Source: Sphingobacterium sp. GVS05A
Lineage (GTDB): Bacteria; Bacteroidota; Bacteroidia; Sphingobacteriales; Sphingobacteriaceae
Length of the DNA: 64,000 bases
Reading direction: 5' to 3'
Assembly: GCF_019969845.1 (NCBI RefSeq)
Contig: NZ_JAHXYR010000002.1
Span: 372,001-436,000 of the forward strand
The notes under the pieces were generated by a model that was given only the letters and a program-made list of their open reading frames with translations, did not search any database and was not told the origin of the DNA. Shown one piece after another: positions 54,951 to 62,582 of this stretch; positions within the stretch are counted from its first letter, which is position 1; each line of letters starts with the position of its first letter. A program made the translations under genes and the position numbers.

Positions 54951-55940
54951 TTAGTCCGCCACCGCGTAGGAAAAATGCTTTTGGTTGCGTGTCACCTTAT
55001 CCATATCCCAAGCGATCTTACCTTTAAATTGTTCCGAACGGATCGGACAGTCTGCAACCTGACAATAACGGCAACATTGTGGGAGACAAGGATCCGCATG
55101 TACAAAAAACTCCGTGCGAACAGACATTTCCTTATTGACAATCTTATCGACTGCCGAAATTTCGTCGTGTACCTTCACTAAATCAAGGTAACGGGGTAGG
55201 GTCAGATGGCAATCCACATGCAGTTCGTTTCCATAGCGCTGCACCCGAAGATTATGCACATCAATCCACTCCGCCTTACGATTACGTTCCAAAATAGCCA
55301 CCACATCCTGCACAAGTTCGGTATCCGACTCATCCATCAGACCACCGATAGACTGCCGAAGCAATTTGTAGCCATTGAATAAGATAAAAAGTCCCAATAT
55401 AATGGAGATCACCACGTCGATCCATTGGAATCCCGTTAGCTTCATCAGAAGTAAGCCCAATATCAAACCTATCGTACTATAGGCATCCACCTGCAGATGT
55501 TTACCATCCGCCACCAAGGTAATGGATCCCAAAGCACGCCCTCTTTTCATGATATAAAGTCCCACAGCAAAATTGATAAGCGAAGTAATTCCGATCAAAT
55601 AGATCCCCTGTTCGAGATGTGTGATTTCTGCTGGGAAAAAGATATTGTAACAGGCTTTGGCCAAAATAATCGCACCAGCGATAAAGATCAGCCCCCCTTC
55701 AAGGAAAACAGAAAAAAACTCGACTTTACCATGTCCATAAGGATGGTTTTCATCTTTAGGTTGTGCAGCAAGGTAGATGCTATAAAATGCAAAACCTGAG
55801 GCCACAACATTGACGATACTCTCGGCGGCATCTGTAAAGATGGCGCTGGAATCTGTTAAAAAATAGGCAACAAACTTAATGATCATTAAGCCTATTCCCG
55901 TAAACAGCGATAATAAAACCAATCTTGTTTGTCTCGACAT
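54951..55940 (-). CDS. Cation diffusion facilitator (CDF) metal exporter
   Basis: A 329-residue inner-membrane Zn2+/Fe2+/Mn2+ proton antiporter. I start at ATG 55938-55940 (MSRQTRLVLLSLF); ATG 55947-55949 is close behind the promoter and possible, while a frame to 56015 would run through that promoter. The six-helix domain has TDAAES, HPYGHGKVEFFS and the ADGKHLQVDAYS (HxxxD) metal site, followed by the cytoplasmic domain. The C-terminus is Cys-rich (DPCLPQCCRYCQVADC), a possible extra metal site. Confidence 0.9.
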   Translation of the reverse strand: MSRQTRLVLLSLFTGIGLMIIKFVAYFLTDSSAIFTDAAESIVNVVASGFAFYSIYLAAQPKDENHPYGHGKVEFFSVFLEGGLIFIAGAIILAKACYNIFFPAEITHLEQGIYLIGITSLINFAVGLYIMKRGRALGSITLVADGKHLQVDAYSTIGLILGLLLMKLTGFQWIDVVISIILGLFILFNGYKLLRQSIGGLMDESDTELVQDVVAILERNRKAEWIDVHNLRVQRYGNELHVDCHLTLPRYLDLVKVHDEISAVDKIVNKEMSVRTEFFVHADPCLPQCCRYCQVADCPIRSEQFKGKIAWDMDKVTRNQKHFSYAVAD

Positions 55941-55959
55941 GACCTGCATTTTGTAGGGG

Positions 55960-55988
55960 CAAAGGTAAAGATATAACGCCAAATCAAA
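55960..55988 (-). promoter_or_regulatory. Promoter of the CDF exporter gene
   Basis: On the minus strand TTTG (55988-55985), a 17-bp spacer, then TACCTTTG (55967-55960). Transcription would start only about 5-10 bp before the ATG at 55949, which rules out the longer upstream reading frame. Confidence 0.65.
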
Positions 55989-56153
55989 TCGATTAGTTTT
56001 ACACATCAATAGCACAAAGATGTCAATATTTATAGGCTAAATCGCTTCAAGCGCTTTTTGTTACCAAAGCACCAATAAAAACACCCATTTTCTTTGTAAA
56101 TTTTCAAAAATAAAGACAATTATTTGCGACGTATATAATATCTTTGTCTTACC

Positions 56154-57359
56154 ATGAGCACATCATCATACTTATCAGACAGGATAAATAATTTGTCCGA
56201 ATCGGCTACACTTAAAATGACCAAGTTGGGCCGCGAATTAGCAGCAAAAGGCGTTAATGTAATTAGCCTTAGCGTAGGTGAACCTGATTTTAACACGCCT
56301 GAACATGTAAAAGATGCGGCAAAGAAGGCCCTGGATGAAAACTGGACACGTTATTCGCCAGTACCCGGATACCCTGAATTGCGTCAGGCGATTGTGAATA
56401 AATTGAAGACAGAGAATAATCTGGACTATGATATTTCGCAGATCGTTGTTTCAACAGGAGCAAAACAATCCCTGTCTAATGTGATCTTAACATTGATCAA
56501 TCCAGGTGATGAAGTAGTTATTCCTACACCATATTGGGTATCCTACTCGGAGATGGTTGTTTTAGCAGAAGGAAAATCAGTATTTATCAATACCGAGATC
56601 GAAAATAACTTTAAGATTACACCTGCACAATTGGAAGCGGCTATTACGCCAAAAACCAAACTGTTTATGTTCTCTTCACCAAACAATCCAACCGGAACAG
56701 TTTATAGTAAAGATGAACTAGCTGCATTGGCTAAGGTTTTCGAGAAGCATCCACAGATATTCATTCTATCTGATGAGATCTATGAGCACATCAACTTTGT
56801 GGACAAACACGAATCCATTGCACAGTTTGACAGCATCAAAGATCGTGTTATTATCATCAATGGTTTCTCAAAAGCATTTGCGATGACAGGCTGGCGTTTA
56901 GGTTATATTGCCGCCAACAAAACTATTGCAGCAGCAAATGATAAATTACAGGGCCAGACAACTTCAGGTACTTGCTCGATTTCACAACGTGCAGGTATTG
57001 TTGCATATGAACAAGGATTAGAATCGGTCAACAAAATGAAAGAAGCCTTTGCACGTCGTCGTCAATTGGTATTTGATCTATTGAGCGATATCCCAGGAGT
57101 ACGCACCAATCTTCCAGAAGGCGCTTTCTATTTCTTCCCTGAAATTTCATCCTTCTTTGGCAAAAAAGACCAAGATGGTAATATCATTAAAAATTCATCT
57201 GATCTAGCTTTATATTTATTGAATGTTGGCCACGTCGCAACCGTAGGCGGTGACTCGTTTGGTAATGACAACTACATTCGTTTATCTTATGCTGCTTCTG
57301 ACGAAAGTCTGATCGAAGCATTAAAACGAATCAAAGAAGCATTAGGCAAATTGGCATAA
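56154..57359 (+). CDS. Class I PLP-dependent aminotransferase (aspartate aminotransferase-like)
   Basis: A 401-residue cytosolic enzyme of the AspC Ib subgroup: SLSVGEPDFNTPEHVK, YSPVPGYPELRQAI, FSSPNNPTGTVYS, LSDEIYEHI and the PLP lysine in NGFSKAFAMTGWRLGY. It probably transfers the amino group between aspartate (or another amino acid) and 2-oxoglutarate. A TATCTTTG -7 box lies at 56139-56146, 7 bp before the ATG. Confidence 0.93.
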   Translation: MSTSSYLSDRINNLSESATLKMTKLGRELAAKGVNVISLSVGEPDFNTPEHVKDAAKKALDENWTRYSPVPGYPELRQAIVNKLKTENNLDYDISQIVVSTGAKQSLSNVILTLINPGDEVVIPTPYWVSYSEMVVLAEGKSVFINTEIENNFKITPAQLEAAITPKTKLFMFSSPNNPTGTVYSKDELAALAKVFEKHPQIFILSDEIYEHINFVDKHESIAQFDSIKDRVIIINGFSKAFAMTGWRLGYIAANKTIAAANDKLQGQTTSGTCSISQRAGIVAYEQGLESVNKMKEAFARRRQLVFDLLSDIPGVRTNLPEGAFYFFPEISSFFGKKDQDGNIIKNSSDLALYLLNVGHVATVGGDSFGNDNYIRLSYAASDESLIEALKRIKEALGKLA

Positions 57360-57377
57360 TCAATACACAGTATACTG

Positions 57378-57413
57378 AATGGGCTATCCAAGAAAATTGG
57401 ATAGCCCATTTTT
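57378..57413. terminator. Strong hairpin terminator of the aminotransferase gene
   Basis: AATGGGCTATCCAA (57378-57391) pairs perfectly with TTGGATAGCCCATT (57397-57410), followed by T-rich sequence, between convergent genes. Confidence 0.95.
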
Positions 57414-57462
57414 GTATCAATCCCGCTGAATTTTCCACAACGGTATATTCAAATACGTCCTT

Positions 57463-57990
57463 TTATTTAATATGCTCCATCACCTCGATGAATTTCTTAT
57501 CCTTATTCTGCGGATCAAAAAGCATTTTCTCCACCTTATCCAGCTCAAGAGCCTCTAGATGGCTAGGTAACATACTCTCTTTCATCAACTTTAGCAATTG
57601 ATTCCAGTCCGCACGATTGATCCTGTGCTGAATCAATTCCATCATCTGCACGGCATTGCGATACTCCTTACCTGTTTTCAGTTCCACCACCATATCCATC
57701 CAGTCACCGTAAGTGAAAAGCCTATTTTTTTCCTTTTGCAATTGTAGAGCTTTCATCTTGACCATATCATAGCCCAGCAGCATCCCCGTGACAGAATCAA
57801 TCTCCATACAGGAAGCGATTTTAGCATAATCTTTTGGGAACTCTACCCTTGCATCGTCATCCAGGAGCTTACAGAACGCTGGCACCTCCTTTTTCAGGGA
57901 ATCACAGTTCTGCTGCGCATACAGTTCCATTGTCATGATCAGGACTAGTCCAATCGCTAACATCCGCAGATAAATAGATTTCAATTTCAT
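57463..57990 (-). CDS. Unknown secreted helical protein
   Basis: A 175-residue exported protein. ATG 57988-57990 leads into a signal peptide (MKLKSIYLRMLAIGLVLIMTMELYAQ); the frame to 58041 adds residues ahead of it. The mature part has three cysteines (NCDSL, FCKLL, SCMEI) and is otherwise helical and charged. I do not recognise a family. It is divergent from the M3 peptidase gene. Confidence 0.65.
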   Translation of the reverse strand: MKLKSIYLRMLAIGLVLIMTMELYAQQNCDSLKKEVPAFCKLLDDDARVEFPKDYAKIASCMEIDSVTGMLLGYDMVKMKALQLQKEKNRLFTYGDWMDMVVELKTGKEYRNAVQMMELIQHRINRADWNQLLKLMKESMLPSHLEALELDKVEKMLFDPQNKDKKFIEVMEHIK

Positions 57991-58085
57991 GCTTCGAAGA
58001 TACCCATTTTTGGGAAATATCATCCATAGCACATAATTCACAATGATTTTGGCGCTTCAGCCAAATATTTATTACATTTACCTTT

Positions 58086-60116
58086 ATGAGTATTTTAACA
58101 GAAAAATTCAAAACGAAGCACGATACGGCTCCGTTTTCACAGATAAAAAACGAAGATTATATCCCTGCATTTGATGCAGCAATTCAAAAGACAAAAGATG
58201 AAGTTGACGCCATTGTTAACAATTCTGACGCAGCTACATTTGACAATACCATTGCAGCGATGTCCTATTCCGGACAGACCTTAGACAGGTTGTCCAGTAT
58301 CTTTTTCAATCTCCATTCTGCGGAGACCAATGATGAACTCGAAAAGATAGCACAGGATGTTGCCCCTAAATTATCCGCTTTAGGCAATGACATTACGCTA
58401 AACTTTGACTTGTTCAAACGCGTAAAAGCGGTTTACGATCAGAAAGATCAACTGTCACTTACCACAGAACAAACAACGTTATTGGAAAAATCCTACAAAG
58501 ATTTTGTTCGCAATGGAGCACTGTTGAATGATGAGCAGAAAGAACAGTTGCGTGCGATTGATGCCGAACTATCGCTTTTAAAATTAAAATTCGGTGAAAA
58601 TGTTCTTGCAGAGACCAATGCCTATCAGCTCCTGGTTAGCGAAGAAAAAGATCTGGCGGGACTTCCAGAGGGGGCCATTGAGGCTGCCCAGGCATTAGCT
58701 AAAGCCAATGAAAAAGAGGGCTGGTTATTTACTTTGGATTTCCCAAGTTATCTGCCCTTTGTCACTTATGCCGATAACCGCGAATTACGTCGAGAGATCA
58801 CCCTGGCCGCGGGGCGCAAGGCCTTTCAGGACAATGAGTACAACAACGTTCAAAATGTATTGAAAATCGTAAAACTACGTTTTGAACGCGCTAAATTATT
58901 AGGTTATGCAACCCATGCAGATTTTGTGTTAGCCGAGCGCATGGCACAAAATCCGACTAAAGTAACCGAATTTCTGAACGATCTGCTTGGAAAAGCAAAA
59001 CCGGCAGCACAACATGAGTTTGCTGAATTAGGTGCTTTCGCCAAGAAACTGGACGGTATCGAACAGCTTGAAAAATGGGATGGCGCTTACTATGCAGAGA
59101 AATTAAAACAGGAACGTTTTAATCTGGATGACGAAAAGCTGAAGCCCTATTTTAAGCTCGAAAATGTGTTGCATGGTGCATTTGAGGTTGCCCACCGACT
59201 ATTTGGTATCAATTTCAAAGAAGTCAACGACATTGAAACCTATCACGAAGAAGTACAGACTTTTGAAGTCACCAAAGATAATGGAGAATTGGTAGCGATC
59301 TTCTATGCCGATTTCTTTCCACGTAAAGGGAAACGAAACGGTGCATGGATGACATCCTTCAAGCCACAGTACGTACAAGATGGTAAGCAAGAACGTCCGC
59401 ATGTATCTATCGTATGCAATTTCACCCGTCCAACAGCGACTAAGCCTTCCCTATTAACTTTTCAGGAGGTAACAACCCTATTTCACGAATTCGGTCATGC
59501 CCTACATGGCATGTTGGCGGACACGATCTATCCTACTTTATCCGGTACGTCTGTCTATTGGGATTTTGTTGAGTTACCAAGTCAGGTAATGGAAAACTGG
59601 TGTTACGAAAAAGAAGCTCTGGAATTGTTTGCCAAACATTATGAAACCGGAGAAGTGATCCCAATGGAACTCGTGGAAAAAATCCGTGAGAGTGCATCTT
59701 TTCTGGAAGGAATGGCCACGATGCGCCAATTGAGCTTTGGCCTGTTGGATATGGGCTGGCATGGACAAGACCCAAGTGCCATTGCTGATCTGAAAGCATT
59801 CGAAGATGAACAATTCGCATCCACCAAGTTATACCCTGATGTGAAAGAGAATGCGATGAGCACAGCCTTTTCCCATATTTTCAATGGCGGTTACTCATCA
59901 GGCTACTACAGCTACAAATGGGCCGAAGTACTGGACGCAGATACGTTTGATTATTTCAAACAAAATGGCATTTTCAACACCGATATTGCCCATAAATTTC
60001 AGGACAATATCTTATCCAAAGGGGGAACAGAACATCCAATGGTGCTTTATAAGCGATTTAGAGGACAGGAACCGTCTGTTGAGCCCCTACTCAAACGAGC
60101 AGGATTACTAAAATAA
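58086..60116 (+). CDS. M3-family metallopeptidase (oligopeptidase / peptidyl-dipeptidase Dcp-like)
   Basis: A 676-residue cytosolic zinc peptidase that cuts short peptides. The catalytic FHEFGHALHGML (His467, Glu468, His471) and the third zinc ligand Glu496 in WDFVELPSQVMENW have the family spacing. The C-terminal YSSGYYSYKWAEVLDADTF, read in parts, is the Dcp/OpdA substrate-binding region. No signal peptide is present. It is a single gene. Confidence 0.94.
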   Translation: MSILTEKFKTKHDTAPFSQIKNEDYIPAFDAAIQKTKDEVDAIVNNSDAATFDNTIAAMSYSGQTLDRLSSIFFNLHSAETNDELEKIAQDVAPKLSALGNDITLNFDLFKRVKAVYDQKDQLSLTTEQTTLLEKSYKDFVRNGALLNDEQKEQLRAIDAELSLLKLKFGENVLAETNAYQLLVSEEKDLAGLPEGAIEAAQALAKANEKEGWLFTLDFPSYLPFVTYADNRELRREITLAAGRKAFQDNEYNNVQNVLKIVKLRFERAKLLGYATHADFVLAERMAQNPTKVTEFLNDLLGKAKPAAQHEFAELGAFAKKLDGIEQLEKWDGAYYAEKLKQERFNLDDEKLKPYFKLENVLHGAFEVAHRLFGINFKEVNDIETYHEEVQTFEVTKDNGELVAIFYADFFPRKGKRNGAWMTSFKPQYVQDGKQERPHVSIVCNFTRPTATKPSLLTFQEVTTLFHEFGHALHGMLADTIYPTLSGTSVYWDFVELPSQVMENWCYEKEALELFAKHYETGEVIPMELVEKIRESASFLEGMATMRQLSFGLLDMGWHGQDPSAIADLKAFEDEQFASTKLYPDVKENAMSTAFSHIFNGGYSSGYYSYKWAEVLDADTFDYFKQNGIFNTDIAHKFQDNILSKGGTEHPMVLYKRFRGQEPSVEPLLKRAGLLK

Positions 60117-60186
60117 AAGGCGGTATCAAAAGTCAATCTTTGTGATTGACGGCAATAATATTTTTTGAAACTCCCTACAAGGATTA

Positions 60187-60223
60187 AATAAGGTCCAAGT
60201 TCGATTCGGAATTGGACCTTATT
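60187..60223 (+). terminator. Hairpin terminator of the M3 peptidase gene
   Basis: AATAAGGTCCAA (60187-60198) pairs perfectly with TTGGACCTTATT (60212-60223) around a 13-base loop, followed by CTTTTC. A smaller hairpin (GTCAAT / ATTGAC, 60132-60150) precedes it. Confidence 0.85.
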
Positions 60224-60410
60224 CTTTTCTAATCACGACCGCACAAATTTGCTCCAATACCCCCTACTTTGTTCCTAAAAAATCCCTTTCCACCTCAATA
60301 ATGCTATTGACGTAACTAACTACAACAAATCGTAAAGAATTTGCTATATTCACCATTTATTAATTCTTCAAAAAGATAGAAATTAGGATCAATCCAAACA
60401 GCCCCATACC

Positions 60411-60893
60411 ATGAGTGAAATCAACTTCTTATTACGCGATAAAAACCGGCGCAAATTTTTCTTCAAATGCATTTTAATCGGTCTCCCCGTATTGATCGGA
60501 TTGGCATTATTGATCAATTATATGGAAGATAGTTCAGCTGCCAAAGGCACTCCGAACGAGAAAGGTGGGATGGACTATTATTTTAGGGATGCCGTTACCG
60601 AAACCGCTCCAGATGTATTGTGCAAGCTGATCCCCATGTATCCCAACGGTAAAATCACCTACTACAACTTTTCCACGGATCAAACTAATAATCCAGCCGG
60701 AGACCTATTTCTGTTTACACCCGATTCTTTTGAAAAGGTGAAGGCATTCTATCGAGCAAAAGGAAAGATAATTGATGATGGAACAGATACATTTGTCTGT
60801 GATATTGGTGGAAAGAAAATAACCTTAAGCAAATTCACAACGAAAGAAGGCGACCCAGTTCAAGGCGAAAATAAGATCAATATTTCATTTTAA
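60411..60893 (+). CDS. Unknown protein with one N-terminal membrane helix
   Basis: A 160-residue protein with a positively charged start (RDKNRRKFFFK) and one hydrophobic helix at about 20-36 (CILIGLPVLIGLALLINY), then a soluble domain of about 115 residues. The soluble part (LFLFTPDSFEKVKAFYRAKGKII, then FVCDIGGKKITLSKF) suggests a small alpha/beta domain facing the periplasm. I do not recognise it. Confidence 0.65.
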   Translation: MSEINFLLRDKNRRKFFFKCILIGLPVLIGLALLINYMEDSSAAKGTPNEKGGMDYYFRDAVTETAPDVLCKLIPMYPNGKITYYNFSTDQTNNPAGDLFLFTPDSFEKVKAFYRAKGKIIDDGTDTFVCDIGGKKITLSKFTTKEGDPVQGENKINISF

Positions 60894-61086
60894 ATTTTGC
60901 AGTAGCGGGCTCTAAAACATCAAATCTATCATTAAACAATAAATAGGTTTGAAGCCCACTGCAGTCCATTATTCCGACTACAGTTTGAGTATACGGCACC
61001 ATGGTGCTATTTTTAACAGAATATCCCCCAAATAAAAGCTGTCTGTATTGATTTATCATCAAAAAAGCCGTATCTTTGTAAGACAT
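60877..61086 (-). CDS. Doubtful small ORF between the membrane protein and tmRNA
   Basis: A 69-residue minus-strand frame (MSYKDTAFLMINQYRQLLFGGY) with a fairly protein-like composition, overlapping the convergent gene by 17 bp. Its start lies inside the ssrA promoter and no promoter is visible for it. I list it only because nothing else fills this stretch; it may be chance. Confidence 0.2.
   Translation of the reverse strand: MSYKDTAFLMINQYRQLLFGGYSVKNSTMVPYTQTVVGIMDCSGLQTYLLFNDRFDVLEPATAKFKMKY
61048..61078 (+). promoter_or_regulatory. Promoter of ssrA
   Basis: TTG at 61048-61050, a 20-bp spacer and TATCTTTG at 61071-61078, 12 bp before the first base of the mature tmRNA. Confidence 0.7.
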
Positions 61087-61090
61087 AATT

Positions 61091-61455
61091 GGGGTTGACC
61101 GGAATTGACAGGATGGAGACGGTTATGTAAGCATGTAGTGCGTTGTTAGTAGAGCACTTTAATCTGAACTTTCAGAATTATAACTGGCGAAGAAAACTAC
61201 GCCTTAGCTGCTTAAGTTAGACTTAACATAGCTATTTGTCCCGTTAGATCCTGTTCTTTGGTTTAACATTCGGGGCATCGAACGATAGAACTGGCAAGTG
61301 TGATGTTGCTAAGCACTTGTGAGAAACAGCAACTACGGCGTACGGTATAGGTAAGCGACTCACCTTCCCTCGCTCGACAATCAAAGAGAAGCTAAACATG
61401 TAGAAAGCGTATACAGTACCATGACTGGACGAGAGTTCGAATCTCTCCAGCTCCA
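61091..61455 (+). ncRNA. ssrA: tmRNA (transfer-messenger RNA), one-piece
   Basis: The 5' end GGGGTTG (61091-61097) pairs with CAGCTCC (61448-61454) to form the acceptor stem, with A61455 as discriminator. A T-arm GAGAG-TTCGAAT-CTCTC is at 61431-61447. The tag frame 61186-61215 reads GGC then GAAGAAAACTAC.. and gives GEENYALAA followed by TAA. This resembles known Bacteroidota tags ending in YALAA. The 3' CCA is not encoded (the genome has CTA), so it must be added after transcription. tmRNA rescues stalled ribosomes with SmpB. Confidence 0.97.
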
Positions 61456-61459
61456 CTAG

Positions 61460-61499
61460 AAAGGCCATATTCAACATTGAGTATGGCTTTTCTTTTTTT
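61460..61499 (+). terminator. Intrinsic terminator of ssrA
   Basis: AAAGGCCATA (61460-61469) pairs with TATGGCTTTT (61482-61491), one wobble, followed by a T-run. Confidence 0.9.
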
Positions 61500-61504
61500 A
61501 AGCC

Positions 61505-62353
61505 CTACCCTGTACGAAACTGTTTTCTATATTTTAGCGGGGATGCCTTTGTCACCACCTTAAATTGCTTGCTAAAATGTGCCCAGCTGTTATAGCCACT
61601 ATTATAGCAGATGTCCAAAATAGGCCGATCTGTATCCCGTAATAGTTTGCAGGCATGGCCGATCCGGAGTTCCTTGATAAAATCAAAATAACTCTTTTTT
61701 ATGTTTTTTTTGAAAAAACGGCAAAATGCCGAAACAGACAAATTAGTGCTGGAAGCAACCTCTTCGAGTGAAATCGGGTTTAAAAAATTCTTAAAAGAAT
61801 AATCTATTATCGCTTCTATAACGATATTTTCCTCACGGCCTGCGATCGTATCAAAAGCCATGGTGATCACTTTTTGTTCCTCGGATGCTCCAATTCTTTG
61901 CATACAGCTCAATAATAGCTGAATACGTTCAAGCCCCTCCGTATTTTCAATTTGACGGATCATAAGATCAATCTCATTCGAAAGACCTCCCATAAGCTGG
62001 ATTCCCGTACTGTCATTTTTCAACAATCCAGCGATCACATGCATCTCCGGCAGCGCCAAAAATCCCGCACCCCAAAAGTCCTTCAGAAAATGAACAACAA
62101 TAGCACTACCAACAGCATCCTGCTTGGATTTACGGAACCAATGTGGCAGATCTGAACCGAGGAAGAATACATCTCCCTGCTTATAATCGCCAATATAATC
62201 ACCAATAAGCGCTGTTCCATTACCTTCTGTGATCACAATCAGCTCGCACTCGGGATGCCTATGCCAAGCAGTTTCAAAAGTGGGCGTTCTGTACGTTCGA
62301 CAGGCGAAAGAATACTGTTCTTCGACATGTATTTTCTGGATAAGTGTTTTCAT
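61505..62353 (-). CDS. AraC-family transcriptional regulator
   Basis: A 282-residue protein with an N-terminal cupin sensing domain (TAWHRHPECELIVITEGNGTALIGD) and a C-terminal AraC HTH pair: ISLEEVASSTNLSVSAFCRFF and ILDICYNSGYNSWAHFSKQFK. It is divergent from the GMC oxidoreductase gene. The shared intergenic region carries several TGCTA/TAGCA inverted elements, so it probably controls that gene and itself. The inducer is unknown; a sugar is likely for this family and neighbour. Confidence 0.9.
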   Translation of the reverse strand: MKTLIQKIHVEEQYSFACRTYRTPTFETAWHRHPECELIVITEGNGTALIGDYIGDYKQGDVFFLGSDLPHWFRKSKQDAVGSAIVVHFLKDFWGAGFLALPEMHVIAGLLKNDSTGIQLMGGLSNEIDLMIRQIENTEGLERIQLLLSCMQRIGASEEQKVITMAFDTIAGREENIVIEAIIDYSFKNFLNPISLEEVASSTNLSVSAFCRFFKKNIKKSYFDFIKELRIGHACKLLRDTDRPILDICYNSGYNSWAHFSKQFKVVTKASPLKYRKQFRTG

Positions 62354-62363
62354 AATAAATTAT

Positions 62364-62436
62364 TGCTAGCAAATATATATGCTATCTGAACAGATAATAT
62401 ACGATTATAAACACAAAAAATAGCAAGATAGCATAT
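62364..62436. promoter_or_regulatory. Cluster of inverted repeats between the AraC and GMC genes (candidate operators)
   Basis: TGCTAGCA at 62364-62371, ATATGCTATCT at 62377-62387 pairing with AGATAGCATAT at 62426-62436, and TATCTG-AA-CAGATA at 62383-62396. All lie in the divergent promoter region. Confidence 0.5.
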
Positions 62437-62582
62437 TTTTTTACCCAAATAGCGGTTGAAAGATGCTCAACTGATGCTGTAAATTTATCTCACGACAAGG
62501 GAACTACATGTAAGCATATGCGGCTATCGCATAAGAATAAACCGAAATAAAATTATGAACTCAATTTCAACGATAATCAAGT

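Noticed and set aside
61244..61477. 77-residue minus-strand frame
   Set aside because: Falls entirely over the tmRNA gene and its terminator, which explain the sequence.
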